64,000 nucleotides of DNA, taken from contig NZ_FO704550.1 of NCBI RefSeq assembly GCF_000968195.1, forward strand, positions 1,550,001 to 1,614,000. Direction: 5' to 3'. The position numbers and the translations under genes are program-made. The DNA is from Xenorhabdus doucetiae (GTDB taxonomy: Bacteria > Pseudomonadota > Gammaproteobacteria > Enterobacterales > Enterobacteriaceae). The notes below the pieces were generated by a model, which searched no databases, was not told the origin of the DNA, and worked only from the letters and a program-made list of their open reading frames with translations. Positions 18,595 through 28,014 of this stretch are shown in pieces; positions within the stretch are counted from its first letter, which is position 1; the number at the start of each line of letters is the position of its first letter.

Positions 18595-19281
18595 ATGGCG
18601 GCAATAGCCCCAGTAATAACCGTTGATGGGCCAAGTGGTGCTGGCAAGGGAACGCTATGTCAGGCATTGGCTGAAGCGTTAGATTGGCAATTGCTTGATT
18701 CAGGTGCCATTTATCGTGTATTGGCACTGGCAGCCATCCATCATCAGGTGGATATCCAGTCTGAAGACGCTCTGGTTCCTCTGGCAGCAAACCTGGACGT
18801 TCGTTTTGTGCCTGAAAATGGCAAGCTCCGGGTGATTCTGGAAGGCGAAGATGTCAGCAATGAAATTCGTACCGAAACCGTTGGAAACACAGCTTCACAG
18901 GCGGCGACATTCCCACGTGTCCGTGAAGCGCTCTTGCGTCGGCAGAGAGCTTTCCGTATTGCGCCTGGGCTGATAGCCGACGGCCGTGACATGGGAACCA
19001 TCGTGTTTCCTGACGCACCAGTGAAAATATTTCTTGATGCAAGCGCGCAAGAACGAGCTCGCAGACGCATGTTACAGTTGCAGGAGAAAGGTTTTAGTGT
19101 TAATTTTGAAAACCTTTTGTCCGAAATACAGGAGCGGGATTTCCGCGACCGCAATCGGGCAGTTGCGCCTTTAGTGCCTGCACAAGATGCATTGATCTTG
19201 GATTCGACCAGCATGTCTATCGAAGAAGTGATTGATAAAGCACTGACTTATGCGAGAAACGCGCTGGAAATACCCGCATAA
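18595..19281 (+). CDS. cmk: Cytidylate kinase
   Basis: Cmk phosphorylates CMP and dCMP for pyrimidine nucleotide and DNA synthesis. The 228 residues include the P-loop DGPSGAGKGT (about residue 11), the LIADGRDMGTIVFPDA segment and the lid region RDFRDRNRAVAPL. The ATG at 18595 is preceded by a strong AGGAGG (18583-18588), which decides it over an in-frame ATG at 18550. ycaL, which lies between aroA and cmk in E. coli, is absent. rpsA follows after a 193-bp leader. Confidence 0.97.
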   Translation: MAAIAPVITVDGPSGAGKGTLCQALAEALDWQLLDSGAIYRVLALAAIHHQVDIQSEDALVPLAANLDVRFVPENGKLRVILEGEDVSNEIRTETVGNTASQAATFPRVREALLRRQRAFRIAPGLIADGRDMGTIVFPDAPVKIFLDASAQERARRRMLQLQEKGFSVNFENLLSEIQERDFRDRNRAVAPLVPAQDALILDSTSMSIEEVIDKALTYARNALEIPA

Positions 19282-19474
19282 TCTTAATTTTCGTAAATAC
19301 ACGCTTGCAGTCGTGTATCAAGAAGATGTATATAGAATTCTGGTGTATTGGTAGTGAAATATGCTGGTACACTAAAAACACCTTGTAACAGGGAAAAGTT
19401 GCGAGGCATGTAAAACAACCCCATTCGGCTGGAAGCTAAATGGACGTTAATTAAAAAACTTGAAGATCATTAAC
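19282..19474 (+). promoter_or_regulatory. rpsA leader with stem-loops
   Basis: This leader contains a hairpin ATACACG / CGTGTAT (19297-19318) and GGA motifs near 19391 and 19431. In E. coli the rpsA leader folds into hairpins with GGA loops and S1 represses its own translation there. The same arrangement is plausible here, although I cannot fold it reliably by eye. No AGGAGG-like ribosome site precedes the ATG, as is known for rpsA. Confidence 0.5.
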
Positions 19475-21148
19475 ATGACAGAATCTTTTGCTCAACTCTT
19501 TGAAGAATCCCTACAGGTTATCGAAACTCGCCCAGGTGCCATCGTTCGTGGCGTCGTAGTTGCTATCGATAAAGACGTTGTATTGGTTGACGCAGGTCTG
19601 AAATCAGAATCTGCAATTCCTGTAGAACAATTCAAAAATGCTCAGGGTGAGCTGGAAATCCAAGTTGGCGATGAAATCGACGTAGCTCTGGATGCGGTAG
19701 AAGATGGTTTCGGTGAAACTATCCTGTCCCGTGAGAAAGCGAAACGTCACGAAGCATGGCTGATGCTGGAAAAAGCATACGAAGAAGCTGAAACTGTCAC
19801 TGGTATTATCAATGGCAAAGTAAAAGGTGGCTTCACTGTAGAACTGAACGGTATCCGTGCGTTCCTGCCAGGTTCACTGGTTGATGTTCGCCCTGTCCGT
19901 GACACGGCTCACCTTGAAGGCAAAGAGCTTGAGTTCAAAGTCATCAAGCTGGATCAGAAACGCAACAACGTCGTTGTTTCTCGTCGTGCAGTTATCGAAT
20001 CTGAAAACAGCGCAGAACGTGATCAGCTACTGGAAAACCTGCAAGAAGGCATGGAAGTTAAAGGTATCGTTAAGAACCTGACTGACTACGGTGCGTTCGT
20101 TGATCTGGGCGGCGTTGATGGCCTGCTGCACATTACTGATATGGCTTGGAAACGTGTTAAACATCCAAGCGAAATCGTCAATGTGGGCGATGAAATCACA
20201 GTTAAAGTACTGAAATTCGACCGTGAGCGTACTCGTGTATCTCTGGGTCTGAAACAACTGGGTGAAGATCCATGGGTAGCAATCGCTAAACGTTATCCAG
20301 AAAGTACTAAACTGACTGGTCGCGTAACTAACCTGACTGACTACGGCTGCTTCGTTGAAATCGAAGAAGGCGTTGAAGGTCTGGTACACGTTTCAGAAAT
20401 GGATTGGACCAACAAGAACATCCACCCATCCAAAGTTGTTAACGTTGGTGACGTTGTGGAAGTTATGGTTCTGGATATCGATGAAGAACGTCGTCGTATC
20501 TCCCTGGGTCTGAAACAGTGTAAAGCTAACCCTTGGCAGCAATTTGCTGAGACTCACAACAAAAATGACCGTGTTGAAGGCAAAATCAAGTCTATCACTG
20601 ACTTCGGTATCTTCATCGGTCTGGACGGCGGCATCGACGGTCTGGTTCACCTGTCTGATATCTCCTGGAACGTTGCAGGTGAAGAAGCAGTTCGTGAATA
20701 CAAGAAAGGCGACGAAATCGCTGCTGTAGTTCTGCAAGTCGATGCAGAGCGTGAGCGTATCTCTCTGGGCATCAAGCAACTGGCAGAAGATCCATTCAAC
20801 AATTACCTGTCTGTAAACAAGAAAGGTGTAATTGTGACTGGTAAAGTCACTGCAGTTGACGCAAAAGGTGCTACAGTTGAATTAGCTGACGGCGTTGAAG
20901 GTTACCTGCGTGCATCAGAAGCCTCTCGTGACCGCGTTGAAGATGCAACTCAAGTTCTGAACGTTGGCGATGAAGTTGAAGCTAAATATGTTGGCGTTGA
21001 TCGCAAAAACCGCGTAATCAACCTGTCTGTTCGTGCAAAAGACGAAGCTGATGAAAAAGACGCTATCGCTTCTGTGAACAAACAAGAAGATACAAACTTC
21101 GCTAACAACGCAATGGCTGAAGCTTTCAAAGCAGCTAAAGGCGAATAA
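19475..21148 (+). CDS. rpsA: 30S ribosomal protein S1
   Basis: S1 binds mRNA on the small subunit and unfolds structured leaders. The 557 residues match E. coli. Six S1 (OB-fold) domains can be followed, with repeated motifs such as VKNLTDYGAFVDLGGVDGLLH, VTNLTDYGCFVEIEEGVEGL and IKSITDFGIFIGLDGGIDGL. The start at 19475 gives MTESFAQLFEESL, the family N-terminus, rather than the in-frame ATG five codons upstream. Codon use is strongly biased, as expected for a highly expressed gene. ihfB follows in the E. coli order. Confidence 0.99.
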   Translation: MTESFAQLFEESLQVIETRPGAIVRGVVVAIDKDVVLVDAGLKSESAIPVEQFKNAQGELEIQVGDEIDVALDAVEDGFGETILSREKAKRHEAWLMLEKAYEEAETVTGIINGKVKGGFTVELNGIRAFLPGSLVDVRPVRDTAHLEGKELEFKVIKLDQKRNNVVVSRRAVIESENSAERDQLLENLQEGMEVKGIVKNLTDYGAFVDLGGVDGLLHITDMAWKRVKHPSEIVNVGDEITVKVLKFDRERTRVSLGLKQLGEDPWVAIAKRYPESTKLTGRVTNLTDYGCFVEIEEGVEGLVHVSEMDWTNKNIHPSKVVNVGDVVEVMVLDIDEERRRISLGLKQCKANPWQQFAETHNKNDRVEGKIKSITDFGIFIGLDGGIDGLVHLSDISWNVAGEEAVREYKKGDEIAAVVLQVDAERERISLGIKQLAEDPFNNYLSVNKKGVIVTGKVTAVDAKGATVELADGVEGYLRASEASRDRVEDATQVLNVGDEVEAKYVGVDRKNRVINLSVRAKDEADEKDAIASVNKQEDTNFANNAMAEAFKAAKGE

Positions 21149-21164
21149 TCTAAGTCAATAACGG

Positions 21165-21197
21165 CGGGTAATATTTTCGAGCAGGGGATATTACCCG
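21165..21197 (+). other. Perfect 10-bp inverted repeat between rpsA and ihfB
   Basis: CGGGTAATAT and ATATTACCCG flank a 13-base loop. There is no T-run, so it may be an mRNA 3' stabiliser or an attenuator for ihfB rather than a simple terminator. Confidence 0.65.
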
Positions 21198-21221
21198 AAT
21201 ACGGTAGTTTAGGGAGGTACC

Positions 21222-21512
21222 ATGACCAAGTCTGAATTAATCGAAAGACTTGCGGAGCAACAATCTCACATGCCGGCCAAAGCCGTTGAAGATGCAGTGA
21301 AAGAAATGCTTGATCATATGGCAGAAACATTAGCCGCAGGTGAACGTATTGAAGTTCGCGGATTCGGCAGCTTTTCTCTTCACTACCGGGCTCCGCGTGT
21401 GGGTCGTAACCCAAAAACAGGTGATAAAGTGGAATTGGACGGTAAATATGTTCCCCACTTTAAACCGGGTAAAGAGTTACGTGACCGCGTGAATATCTAT
21501 AGCGATAGCTAA
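21222..21512 (+). CDS. ihfB: Integration host factor subunit beta
   Basis: IHF-beta pairs with IHF-alpha to bend DNA sharply in recombination, replication and transcription. The 96 residues follow the HU/IHF fold, with the DNA-intercalating arm GRNPKTGDKVELDGKYVPHF and the signature RGFGSFSLHYR. AGGGAGG lies 5 bp before the ATG. It is two residues longer than the E. coli protein, ending VNIYSDS. It follows rpsA by 73 bp with a hairpin between. Confidence 0.98.
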   Translation: MTKSELIERLAEQQSHMPAKAVEDAVKEMLDHMAETLAAGERIEVRGFGSFSLHYRAPRVGRNPKTGDKVELDGKYVPHFKPGKELRDRVNIYSDS

Positions 21513-21540
21513 GATATCAGTTATTACTTAATTAAACTAA

Positions 21541-21564
21541 CGGCACCTTAGGGTGCCGTTTTTT
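21541..21564 (+). terminator. Rho-independent terminator after ihfB
   Basis: CGGCACC and GGGTGCCG form the stem, followed by TTTTTT. Confidence 0.9.
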
Positions 21565-21748
21565 GTATATCCAATTTTTGCACCTCTGATTTTTGTGAGA
21601 ATAACCGTATTTTCTTGAGAATTGTCTCTTCGGTTTGAGAATTAATTTGCGAAGCGGTTCCACAGTAACATTTTTCCAACTGGCAGCCAGATTTATTATG
21701 CAATAAGCTCTTTTGCGTGAATGGAATATCAGCGCAGAGGCATAATGG

Positions 21749-24103
21749 ATGCAGCCTATAATATTTTCCCCTTTTACCTATTTATTCGCTATTTGGCGAA
21801 GACCGATGCCGCATATCAGTCTAAATTTAGCGGCATTAGTCATTGTGTTGGGTATTCTGCCTTTATTGTTCCTTGCGGAGCTTCCTCGACAAAAAGTCAT
21901 CCAATATCTGATTTTTCTGGCATTTTGTTTACTGTTTTTTCCTTATAAAACCACGCGGCTAATATCATTAGGATTATTGGCATTTATTTTGGGATGTTGG
22001 CATGCTCATCAAATTTTATCGGAAATAACGTATTTCAGCGAAACTTCTCGTACTGCAACCGTTATGGTTGATAGTGTATCGTTAGAAAGTATAACCAATG
22101 AAACAAAGGAGAATGATAAAAAGGCGCGCTATCGTATTCGGCTGATTGAGAGCAATGGGAAATATATTTTTCCTGCCTTATATGCATCAGTATCATGGGA
22201 CTCTCAGGAGTTGCTGTGTGCGGGTCAGAAATGGCAGGTGACAATGAAACTCAGGCCTGTTCATGCGCAATTAAATCAGGGTAGTTATGATAGCCAACGC
22301 TATTTACTTTCTATTCGTCAGCCATTGAATGGAAAAATTATTAAGGCAAAACCACTTAATAGAAACTGTAACCTTCGGCAAGATTTCATTAATAAATTGC
22401 TACCAGAAATTCAGCCACTAAAACAGTCGGGTATTGCGTTGGCACTGGCGTTCGGTGAAAGGGCGTGGTTGGATAAATCAACTCGCTTGCTATTACAGCA
22501 GACAGGCATTGCTCATCTGATGGCAATTTCAGGGCTGCATATTGCCATGGCCAGTTTATTTGGCTGGTGTTTTGCGAGAATCATGCAATTTTTCTTTCCG
22601 GCAAAATGGATTGGATTCCGCTTCCCATTAATCATGGGCTGGTTAATGGCAATATTGTATGGATGGCTGTCTGGTTGGGGAATTCCAGCCGTTCGGGCGA
22701 TATTGGGGCTAACCCTATGGATTTATTTACGCTGTAAAAGCCAGCTTTGTTTTTCATGGCAATGGGCTTTGTGGAGTGCCGCCCTTATTTTATTTTTCGA
22801 CCCTTTAGCTATTCTTTCTGACAGCTTCTGGCTCTCATTTACTGCGGTGATGGCACTGTTATTTTGGTTTCATTGGATGCCTTTGCCAGCAAGAATTCGT
22901 TACGGTTGGCGCTGGGCATGGTTGCGTGGACTGCATATGCAGTTGGGTCTGATGTTAATGCTGTTACCGTTGCAGCTTTTGTTATTTCAGGGCGTTAATA
23001 TTGCCTCATTGGTGGCTAATTTATGGGCTGTCCCGATTATCTCTTTTGTCTCTGTGCCATTAATTATGTTGGGGATCGTGGGTATTTTTCTTCCTGTTAT
23101 CCAACCATTCTTATGGCAACTGGTTGATTACAGCGTTTTATTTGCCTTGGCACCTTTACCTGCCTTGATGCACTCATGGTTTGAAACCGGGCACTATCCT
23201 ATTGTGATGACGCTGGCAGGCTGGTTTTTCGTTGTGATTTGGCGATTCAGGTGGTGGCGATCTTATCAATGGTTATTGGGGATTTGCATCGGAATTATTG
23301 CGTGTTATGCCAAGCGTTCCAATGATTATCAATGGCGCTTCTCAATGCTGGATGTGGGGCATGGATTGGCTGTGGTCGTTGATAAGGGAGGAAAAGCAAT
23401 CATTTTCGATACCGGCAATCGTTGGGAAACGGGCAGTATGGCCGAAAAAGTCATTGAACCTTATTTACGTTGGCATCGGTTAACACCAGGGCAAATCATC
23501 CTTAGCCATGATCATTTGGATCATACGGGAGGCATGGAATATCTGATGGAAAAATATCCTGATGTCCAAATCAGAAGCCCTTCGTTAAATCAGGCTCATT
23601 TACCCTGTGTCCGCGGTGAACAGTGGATATGGAAGGGATTAAATTTTGAAGTTCTCTGGCCACCGGAGAAGACAGCGATTGTGGGCAATAATCAATCTTG
23701 TGTGATCCGCATTGATGATGGTAAACACAGTCTATTATTAACCGGAGATTTGGAAAAGCAGGGCGAGTACCGTTTAGCAGAGCTTGAGAAGGATTATCTG
23801 CATGCAACCGTACTACAAGTACCTCATCATGGGAGTAATACCTCTTCTACTTCGGTATTTATACGCAGGGTGATGCCCCAATATGCTTTGGCTTCAGTCG
23901 CACGCTATAGCCCGTGGAGGCTGCCTTCAGTGAAAGTGAAACAGCGCTATAAAAAGGCCGGGGTTGAGTGGCAGAGCACCGCCGTTTCTGGTCAGATAAC
24001 CGGCTATTTTTACCGCGATCACATTAAATTAGAAGGTTATCGACAACAAATAGTATCACGATGGTATCATCAGTGGTTTGGTAATCGTGGCGATCATGAG
24101 TAG
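21749..24103 (+). CDS. comEC: ComEC/Rec2-family DNA uptake protein (YcaI type)
   Basis: ComEC proteins form the inner-membrane channel for single-stranded DNA in natural transformation. The enterobacterial YcaI branch is linked to DNA use but is less well defined. The protein has an N-terminal OB-like region, a polytopic competence domain with the motif TGIAHLMAISGLHIAMAS (about residue 252), and a C-terminal metallo-beta-lactamase domain with LSHDHLDHTGG (about residue 587) and VPHHGSNTSS (about residue 690). A start at 21806 (MPHISLNLAALV) resembles E. coli YcaI better and would give 765 residues. msbA begins 38 bp downstream, so the two are likely co-transcribed. Confidence 0.93.
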   Translation: MQPIIFSPFTYLFAIWRRPMPHISLNLAALVIVLGILPLLFLAELPRQKVIQYLIFLAFCLLFFPYKTTRLISLGLLAFILGCWHAHQILSEITYFSETSRTATVMVDSVSLESITNETKENDKKARYRIRLIESNGKYIFPALYASVSWDSQELLCAGQKWQVTMKLRPVHAQLNQGSYDSQRYLLSIRQPLNGKIIKAKPLNRNCNLRQDFINKLLPEIQPLKQSGIALALAFGERAWLDKSTRLLLQQTGIAHLMAISGLHIAMASLFGWCFARIMQFFFPAKWIGFRFPLIMGWLMAILYGWLSGWGIPAVRAILGLTLWIYLRCKSQLCFSWQWALWSAALILFFDPLAILSDSFWLSFTAVMALLFWFHWMPLPARIRYGWRWAWLRGLHMQLGLMLMLLPLQLLLFQGVNIASLVANLWAVPIISFVSVPLIMLGIVGIFLPVIQPFLWQLVDYSVLFALAPLPALMHSWFETGHYPIVMTLAGWFFVVIWRFRWWRSYQWLLGICIGIIACYAKRSNDYQWRFSMLDVGHGLAVVVDKGGKAIIFDTGNRWETGSMAEKVIEPYLRWHRLTPGQIILSHDHLDHTGGMEYLMEKYPDVQIRSPSLNQAHLPCVRGEQWIWKGLNFEVLWPPEKTAIVGNNQSCVIRIDDGKHSLLLTGDLEKQGEYRLAELEKDYLHATVLQVPHHGSNTSSTSVFIRRVMPQYALASVARYSPWRLPSVKVKQRYKKAGVEWQSTAVSGQITGYFYRDHIKLEGYRQQIVSRWYHQWFGNRGDHE

Positions 24104-24141
24104 AATGACTCGCTATTTCTTTTGGTTTTGGTAACTCAATA

Positions 24142-25887
24142 ATGAATGATAAAGACCTTTCTACCTGGCAGACCTTTCGCCGATTGTGGCCGATCATCAC
24201 TCCTTTCAAAGTCGGTCTGTTAGTTGCGGCGGTTGCGCTGGTTATGAATGCTGCCGGTGATACACTGATGCTTTCTTTGTTGAAGCCTTTGCTTGATGAG
24301 GGTTTTGGCAAGGCAGACATGAGTGTATTGAAGTGGATGCCACTGGTTGTTATCGGGTTGATGTTGTTGCGTGGCATATCTGGTTTTGTATCAAGTTATT
24401 GTATCTCTTGGGTATCAGGCAAAGTCGTTATGCAGATGCGTCGCCGTCTGTTTAATCATATGATGGGAATGCCTGTTTCCTTCTTTGACCAGCAATCCAC
24501 GGGAACGTTGCTTTCCCGTATTACCTACGATTCAGAACAGGTTGCTTCCTCCTCCTCCGGCGCATTAGTGACGGTTGTCAGGGAAGGGGCATCAATTATC
24601 GGCCTGTTTATCCTGATGTTCTATTACAGTTGGGAACTCTCCCTAATTTTGATCGTCATTGCGCCGATCGTGGCGGGGGTGATTCGTCTGGTTTCCGTGC
24701 GTTTTCGTAATATCAGTAAAAGTATGCAAAACAGCATGGGAATGGTAACAACCAGTGCCGAACAGATGCTGAAAGGGCATAAAGAGGTTTTGATTTTTGG
24801 TGGTCAAAAAGTTGAAACCGAACGTTTCAACAAAGTCAGCAATCATATGCGTCAACAGGGTATGAAAATGGTCTCGGCTGATTCCATTTCAGACCCAATT
24901 ATTCAGCTTATTGCTTCTTTTGCACTGGCATTTATCCTGTATGCGGCCAGTTTCCCTGAAATTATGGGGGCGTTAACCGCAGGGAAAATCACCGTTGTAT
25001 TTTCATCCATGATTGCCCTGATGCGCCCATTGAAGTCCCTGACTAACGTTAATTCTCAATTTCAACGTGGTATGGCGGCGTGCCAGACGCTATTTACTAT
25101 TTTGGACATGGAGCAGGAAAAAGACGACGGTAAATTGGAAATCAAAAAGGCAAAAGGCAATCTTGAATTCCGTGATGTCACTTTCTGTTATCCAACCAAG
25201 GATCATCCTGCCCTGAACCGTATTTCCATGACGATCCCGGCGGGAAAAACCATTGCATTGGTTGGGCGCTCAGGATCAGGAAAATCGACCATTGCCAATC
25301 TCCTTACCCGTTTTTATGACGTGAATAAAGGTGGGATCATACTGGATGGCCATGACCTGCGTGAATATACACTGGCTTCACTGCGTAACCAAATTGCGTT
25401 AGTGTCGCAAAATGTACATCTATTCAACGATACGGTTGCCAATAATATTGCTTACGCCAGCGAAGGGCAATTTAGTCGTGAAGAGATCGAGCGAGCGGCA
25501 GAAATGGCTTATGCCATGGACTTTATCAAAAAGCTGGATAACGGCCTTGATACCATGATTGGTGAAAATGGCGTTTTGCTTTCCGGCGGGCAGCGTCAGC
25601 GTATTGCCATTGCCCGTGCTTTATTACGTGATTCTCCGATCTTAATTTTGGATGAAGCCACCTCAGCATTGGATACGGAATCTGAACGGGCAATTCAGGC
25701 GGCATTAGATGAATTGCAGAAGAACAGAACTTCATTGGTCATTGCCCACCGTCTTTCTACCATTGAGAATGCCGATGAAATTATTGTTATTGAAGATGGC
25801 AATATCATCGAGAGGGGAAATCATGCCACTTTGTTGGAACACGAAGGCGCCTATGCACAGTTACATAGGATGCAGTTTGGCCAATGA
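24142..25887 (+). CDS. msbA: Lipid A export ATP-binding/permease protein MsbA
   Basis: MsbA flips lipid A-core from the inner to the outer leaflet of the inner membrane. The 581 residues have six membrane helices in the first 310 or so and then an ABC domain. Walker A is GRSGSGKST (about residue 375), the signature is LSGGQRQRIAIARAL (about residue 479) and Walker B is ILILDEATSALDTES. The stop overlaps the lpxK start by four bases, a coupling conserved in enterobacteria. Confidence 0.99.
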   Translation: MNDKDLSTWQTFRRLWPIITPFKVGLLVAAVALVMNAAGDTLMLSLLKPLLDEGFGKADMSVLKWMPLVVIGLMLLRGISGFVSSYCISWVSGKVVMQMRRRLFNHMMGMPVSFFDQQSTGTLLSRITYDSEQVASSSSGALVTVVREGASIIGLFILMFYYSWELSLILIVIAPIVAGVIRLVSVRFRNISKSMQNSMGMVTTSAEQMLKGHKEVLIFGGQKVETERFNKVSNHMRQQGMKMVSADSISDPIIQLIASFALAFILYAASFPEIMGALTAGKITVVFSSMIALMRPLKSLTNVNSQFQRGMAACQTLFTILDMEQEKDDGKLEIKKAKGNLEFRDVTFCYPTKDHPALNRISMTIPAGKTIALVGRSGSGKSTIANLLTRFYDVNKGGIILDGHDLREYTLASLRNQIALVSQNVHLFNDTVANNIAYASEGQFSREEIERAAEMAYAMDFIKKLDNGLDTMIGENGVLLSGGQRQRIAIARALLRDSPILILDEATSALDTESERAIQAALDELQKNRTSLVIAHRLSTIENADEIIVIEDGNIIERGNHATLLEHEGAYAQLHRMQFGQ

Positions 25888-26885
25888 TTGAACGCATATG
25901 GTCAGGCCGTTCATGGCTGTATATCGTCTTACTCCCGTTATCAGCCCTGTATGGGCTGGTAAGCGGTTTACGTCGTTTAAGCTATAAACTAGGACTGAAC
26001 CGTTCCTGGCAGGCACCCGTGCCGGTTGTGGTTGTCGGTAATGTGACGGCAGGCGGAAATGGCAAAACGCCGGTGGTGATTTGGCTGGTTGAACAGTTGC
26101 AGCAAAAAGGCTATCGGGTTGGCGTTGTTTCGCGTGGTTATGGTGGAAAATCGAAACATTATCCGCTATTGGTTACCGATGAGGTGGCAACGGCACAAGC
26201 AGGCGATGAACCTGTTTTAATTCGTCGCCGTACTGGTGCACCTGTTGCGGTAGCCCCAAAACGGGTTGAAGCTATTCAGGCATTATTGGCACACGCTCCG
26301 GTTGATATCGTCATTACCGATGATGGCCTGCAACATTATGCCTTGCGGCGTGATTACGAAATTGTGGTGATTGATGGCGTGCGTCGTTTTGGCAATGGCT
26401 GTTGGTTGCCGGCTGGCCCTATGCGGGAACTGGCAGGGCGCTTGAACAGTGTCAACGCGATCATTATCAATGGTGGCACACCGGAAGCAGGTGAAGTCTC
26501 CATGACCTTAAAGGGCGATTTGGCGGTTAACTTGCTGACGGGTGAAACACGAAAAGTCGCCGATATTCCCAATAGCATTGCGATGGCAGGCATTGGTCAT
26601 CCACCGCGTTTTTTTGCGACATTACAGCAACTAGGGGCGAGCTTACAGAAAACACACGCTTTTGCTGATCATCAGTCTTACGAAAAATCTCAATTGTTAG
26701 CTTTGGCCAATAGCCGGCAAAATTTGTTGATGACAGAAAAGGACGCGGTGAAATGCTTCCAATTTGCCCAACCTAACTGGTGGTATTTACCTGTATATGC
26801 TGACTTGCCGGAGGAAAAAGGGCAAAAAGTACTGAACGATATTTGCGCCTTACTGCCAGAGTTAAATACTGCTAATAATCAATAA
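25884..26885 (+). CDS. lpxK: Tetraacyldisaccharide 4'-kinase
   Basis: LpxK phosphorylates the 4' position of the lipid A disaccharide at the inner membrane. The 333-residue protein has an N-terminal hydrophobic anchor (LYIVLLPLSALYGLVSGL) and the P-loop GNVTAGGNGKTPVV (about residue 52). The segment VITDDGLQHYALRRD carries catalytic Asp residues. It overlaps msbA by four bases. ycaQ, found after lpxK in E. coli, is absent; a 79-bp gap with a strong hairpin leads to ycaR. Confidence 0.98.
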   Translation: MIERIWSGRSWLYIVLLPLSALYGLVSGLRRLSYKLGLNRSWQAPVPVVVVGNVTAGGNGKTPVVIWLVEQLQQKGYRVGVVSRGYGGKSKHYPLLVTDEVATAQAGDEPVLIRRRTGAPVAVAPKRVEAIQALLAHAPVDIVITDDGLQHYALRRDYEIVVIDGVRRFGNGCWLPAGPMRELAGRLNSVNAIIINGGTPEAGEVSMTLKGDLAVNLLTGETRKVADIPNSIAMAGIGHPPRFFATLQQLGASLQKTHAFADHQSYEKSQLLALANSRQNLLMTEKDAVKCFQFAQPNWWYLPVYADLPEEKGQKVLNDICALLPELNTANNQ

Positions 26886-26906
26886 TATACCAAAGATGTC
26901 GATCAC

Positions 26907-26938
26907 TTCCTTATTCCTCACATCGCAGGAATAAGGAA
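26907..26938 (+). other. Perfect 12-bp inverted repeat between lpxK and ycaR
   Basis: TTCCTTATTCCT and AGGAATAAGGAA surround an eight-base loop. No T-run follows, and the ycaR ribosome site is 14 bases downstream, so it may act as an mRNA processing or stability element inside the msbA-kdsB operon. Confidence 0.75.
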
Positions 26939-26964
26939 TCTTCATAATGTTACATGGGGGATAT

Positions 26965-27144
26965 ATGGATCACCGTTTACTCGAAATCATTGCTTGTCCG
27001 GTATGTCATGGCAAGCTCAGCTATGATAAAGAAAACTTTGAACTGATTTGCAAACTTGATCGCCTCGCTTTTCCTTTCCGTGATGGCATTCCTGTGTTGT
27101 TAGAGAATGAAGCACGTGCCTTGCCGACAGAGGAAAACAAATAA
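26965..27144 (+). CDS. ycaR: Trm112-like protein YcaR
   Basis: This is a 59-residue protein of the UPF0434/Trm112 family, a small zinc-ribbon-like fold. It keeps the CPVC pair (ACPVCHGKL) and ICKLDRLAFPFRDGIPVLL. Its role in bacteria is not settled, but it sits between lpxK and kdsB in many enterobacteria. The ATG at 26965 has GGGGGAT just upstream and matches the family start MDHRLLEIIACPVC, so I prefer it to the ATG at 26947. kdsB starts 3 bp after its stop. Confidence 0.93.
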   Translation: MDHRLLEIIACPVCHGKLSYDKENFELICKLDRLAFPFRDGIPVLLENEARALPTEENK

Positions 27145-27147
27145 CCC

Positions 27148-27897
27148 ATGTTTACCGTTATTATTCCGGCACGTTTTGCTTCAACCCGTTTACCGGGAAA
27201 ACCACTGGCCGATATTCATGGCAAACCAATGGTTGTGCGTGTGATGGAACGGGCTGTCCGTTCCGGGGCTTACCGGGTTATTGTAGCAACGGATAATCAA
27301 GACGTTTTTGATGCAGTGACTGCCGCAGGCGGTGAGGTTTGTATGACAAGCGAAAATCACCATTCGGGTACAGAACGTTTGGCTGAGGTTATCGATAAAT
27401 ACCAATTTGCGGATGATGAAATTATTGTGAATGTGCAGGGTGATGAACCCCTTATTCCAGAACAGATCATTAAGCAAGTGGCCGATAATTTAGCTGGCAG
27501 TGATGCCGGGATGGCAACGCTTGCCGTGCCGATCCAGGATGCGGAAGAGGCATTCAATCCTAATGCGGTCAAAGTGGTTATGGATGCGAAAGGTTATGCG
27601 CTCTATTTCTCTCGTGCGACTATCCCGTGGGAACGGGATCGTTTTATGCAGTCAAAAGAGACGATTGGAGACCATTTCCTGCGTCATATTGGCATTTATG
27701 CTTATCGGGCGGGGTTTATCCGGCGCTATGTTCAATGGGCACCAAGTCCGCTGGAAAGTATCGAAATGCTCGAACAATTAAGGGTGCTTTGGTACGGTGA
27801 AAAAATTCATGTCGCAAAAGCATTGCAGGCACCCGGTGCCGGTGTAGATACACCCGAAGATCTGGACGCTGTCAGAAAAGTTTTTACCGCGATCTAA
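27148..27897 (+). CDS. kdsB: CMP-KDO synthetase
   Basis: KdsB activates 3-deoxy-D-manno-octulosonate with CTP for addition to lipid A. The 249 residues have the nucleotide-binding N-terminus IIPARFASTRLPGKPLADI and the NVQGDEPLI motif (about residue 94). It is last in the run comEC-msbA-lpxK-ycaR-kdsB. A dispersed repeat follows its stop codon in the same arrangement as after rarA. Confidence 0.98.
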   Translation: MFTVIIPARFASTRLPGKPLADIHGKPMVVRVMERAVRSGAYRVIVATDNQDVFDAVTAAGGEVCMTSENHHSGTERLAEVIDKYQFADDEIIVNVQGDEPLIPEQIIKQVADNLAGSDAGMATLAVPIQDAEEAFNPNAVKVVMDAKGYALYFSRATIPWERDRFMQSKETIGDHFLRHIGIYAYRAGFIRRYVQWAPSPLESIEMLEQLRVLWYGEKIHVAKALQAPGAGVDTPEDLDAVRKVFTAI

Positions 27898-27918
27898 TTT
27901 TCTTGTTTGATCTGACGA

Positions 27919-27976
27919 TACTCGTCGTACTTCAAGCTGCACTTATTATCTTCCCCGCGTTGCGGGGAGATAATAA
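27919..27976 (+). repeat. Dispersed palindromic repeat, copy B (shortened)
   Basis: It shares the 18-base core TACTCGTCGTACTTCAAG with copy A and has a matching central hairpin (TTATTATCTTCCCCGCG / TGCGGGGAGATAATAA, 27943-27976). The right-hand inverted end seen in copy A is missing. The hairpin could terminate kdsB transcription. Confidence 0.8.
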
Positions 27977-28014
27977 TGATGACTGCCCATCTGAGGCTAT
28001 TTCTTATCACCTTT

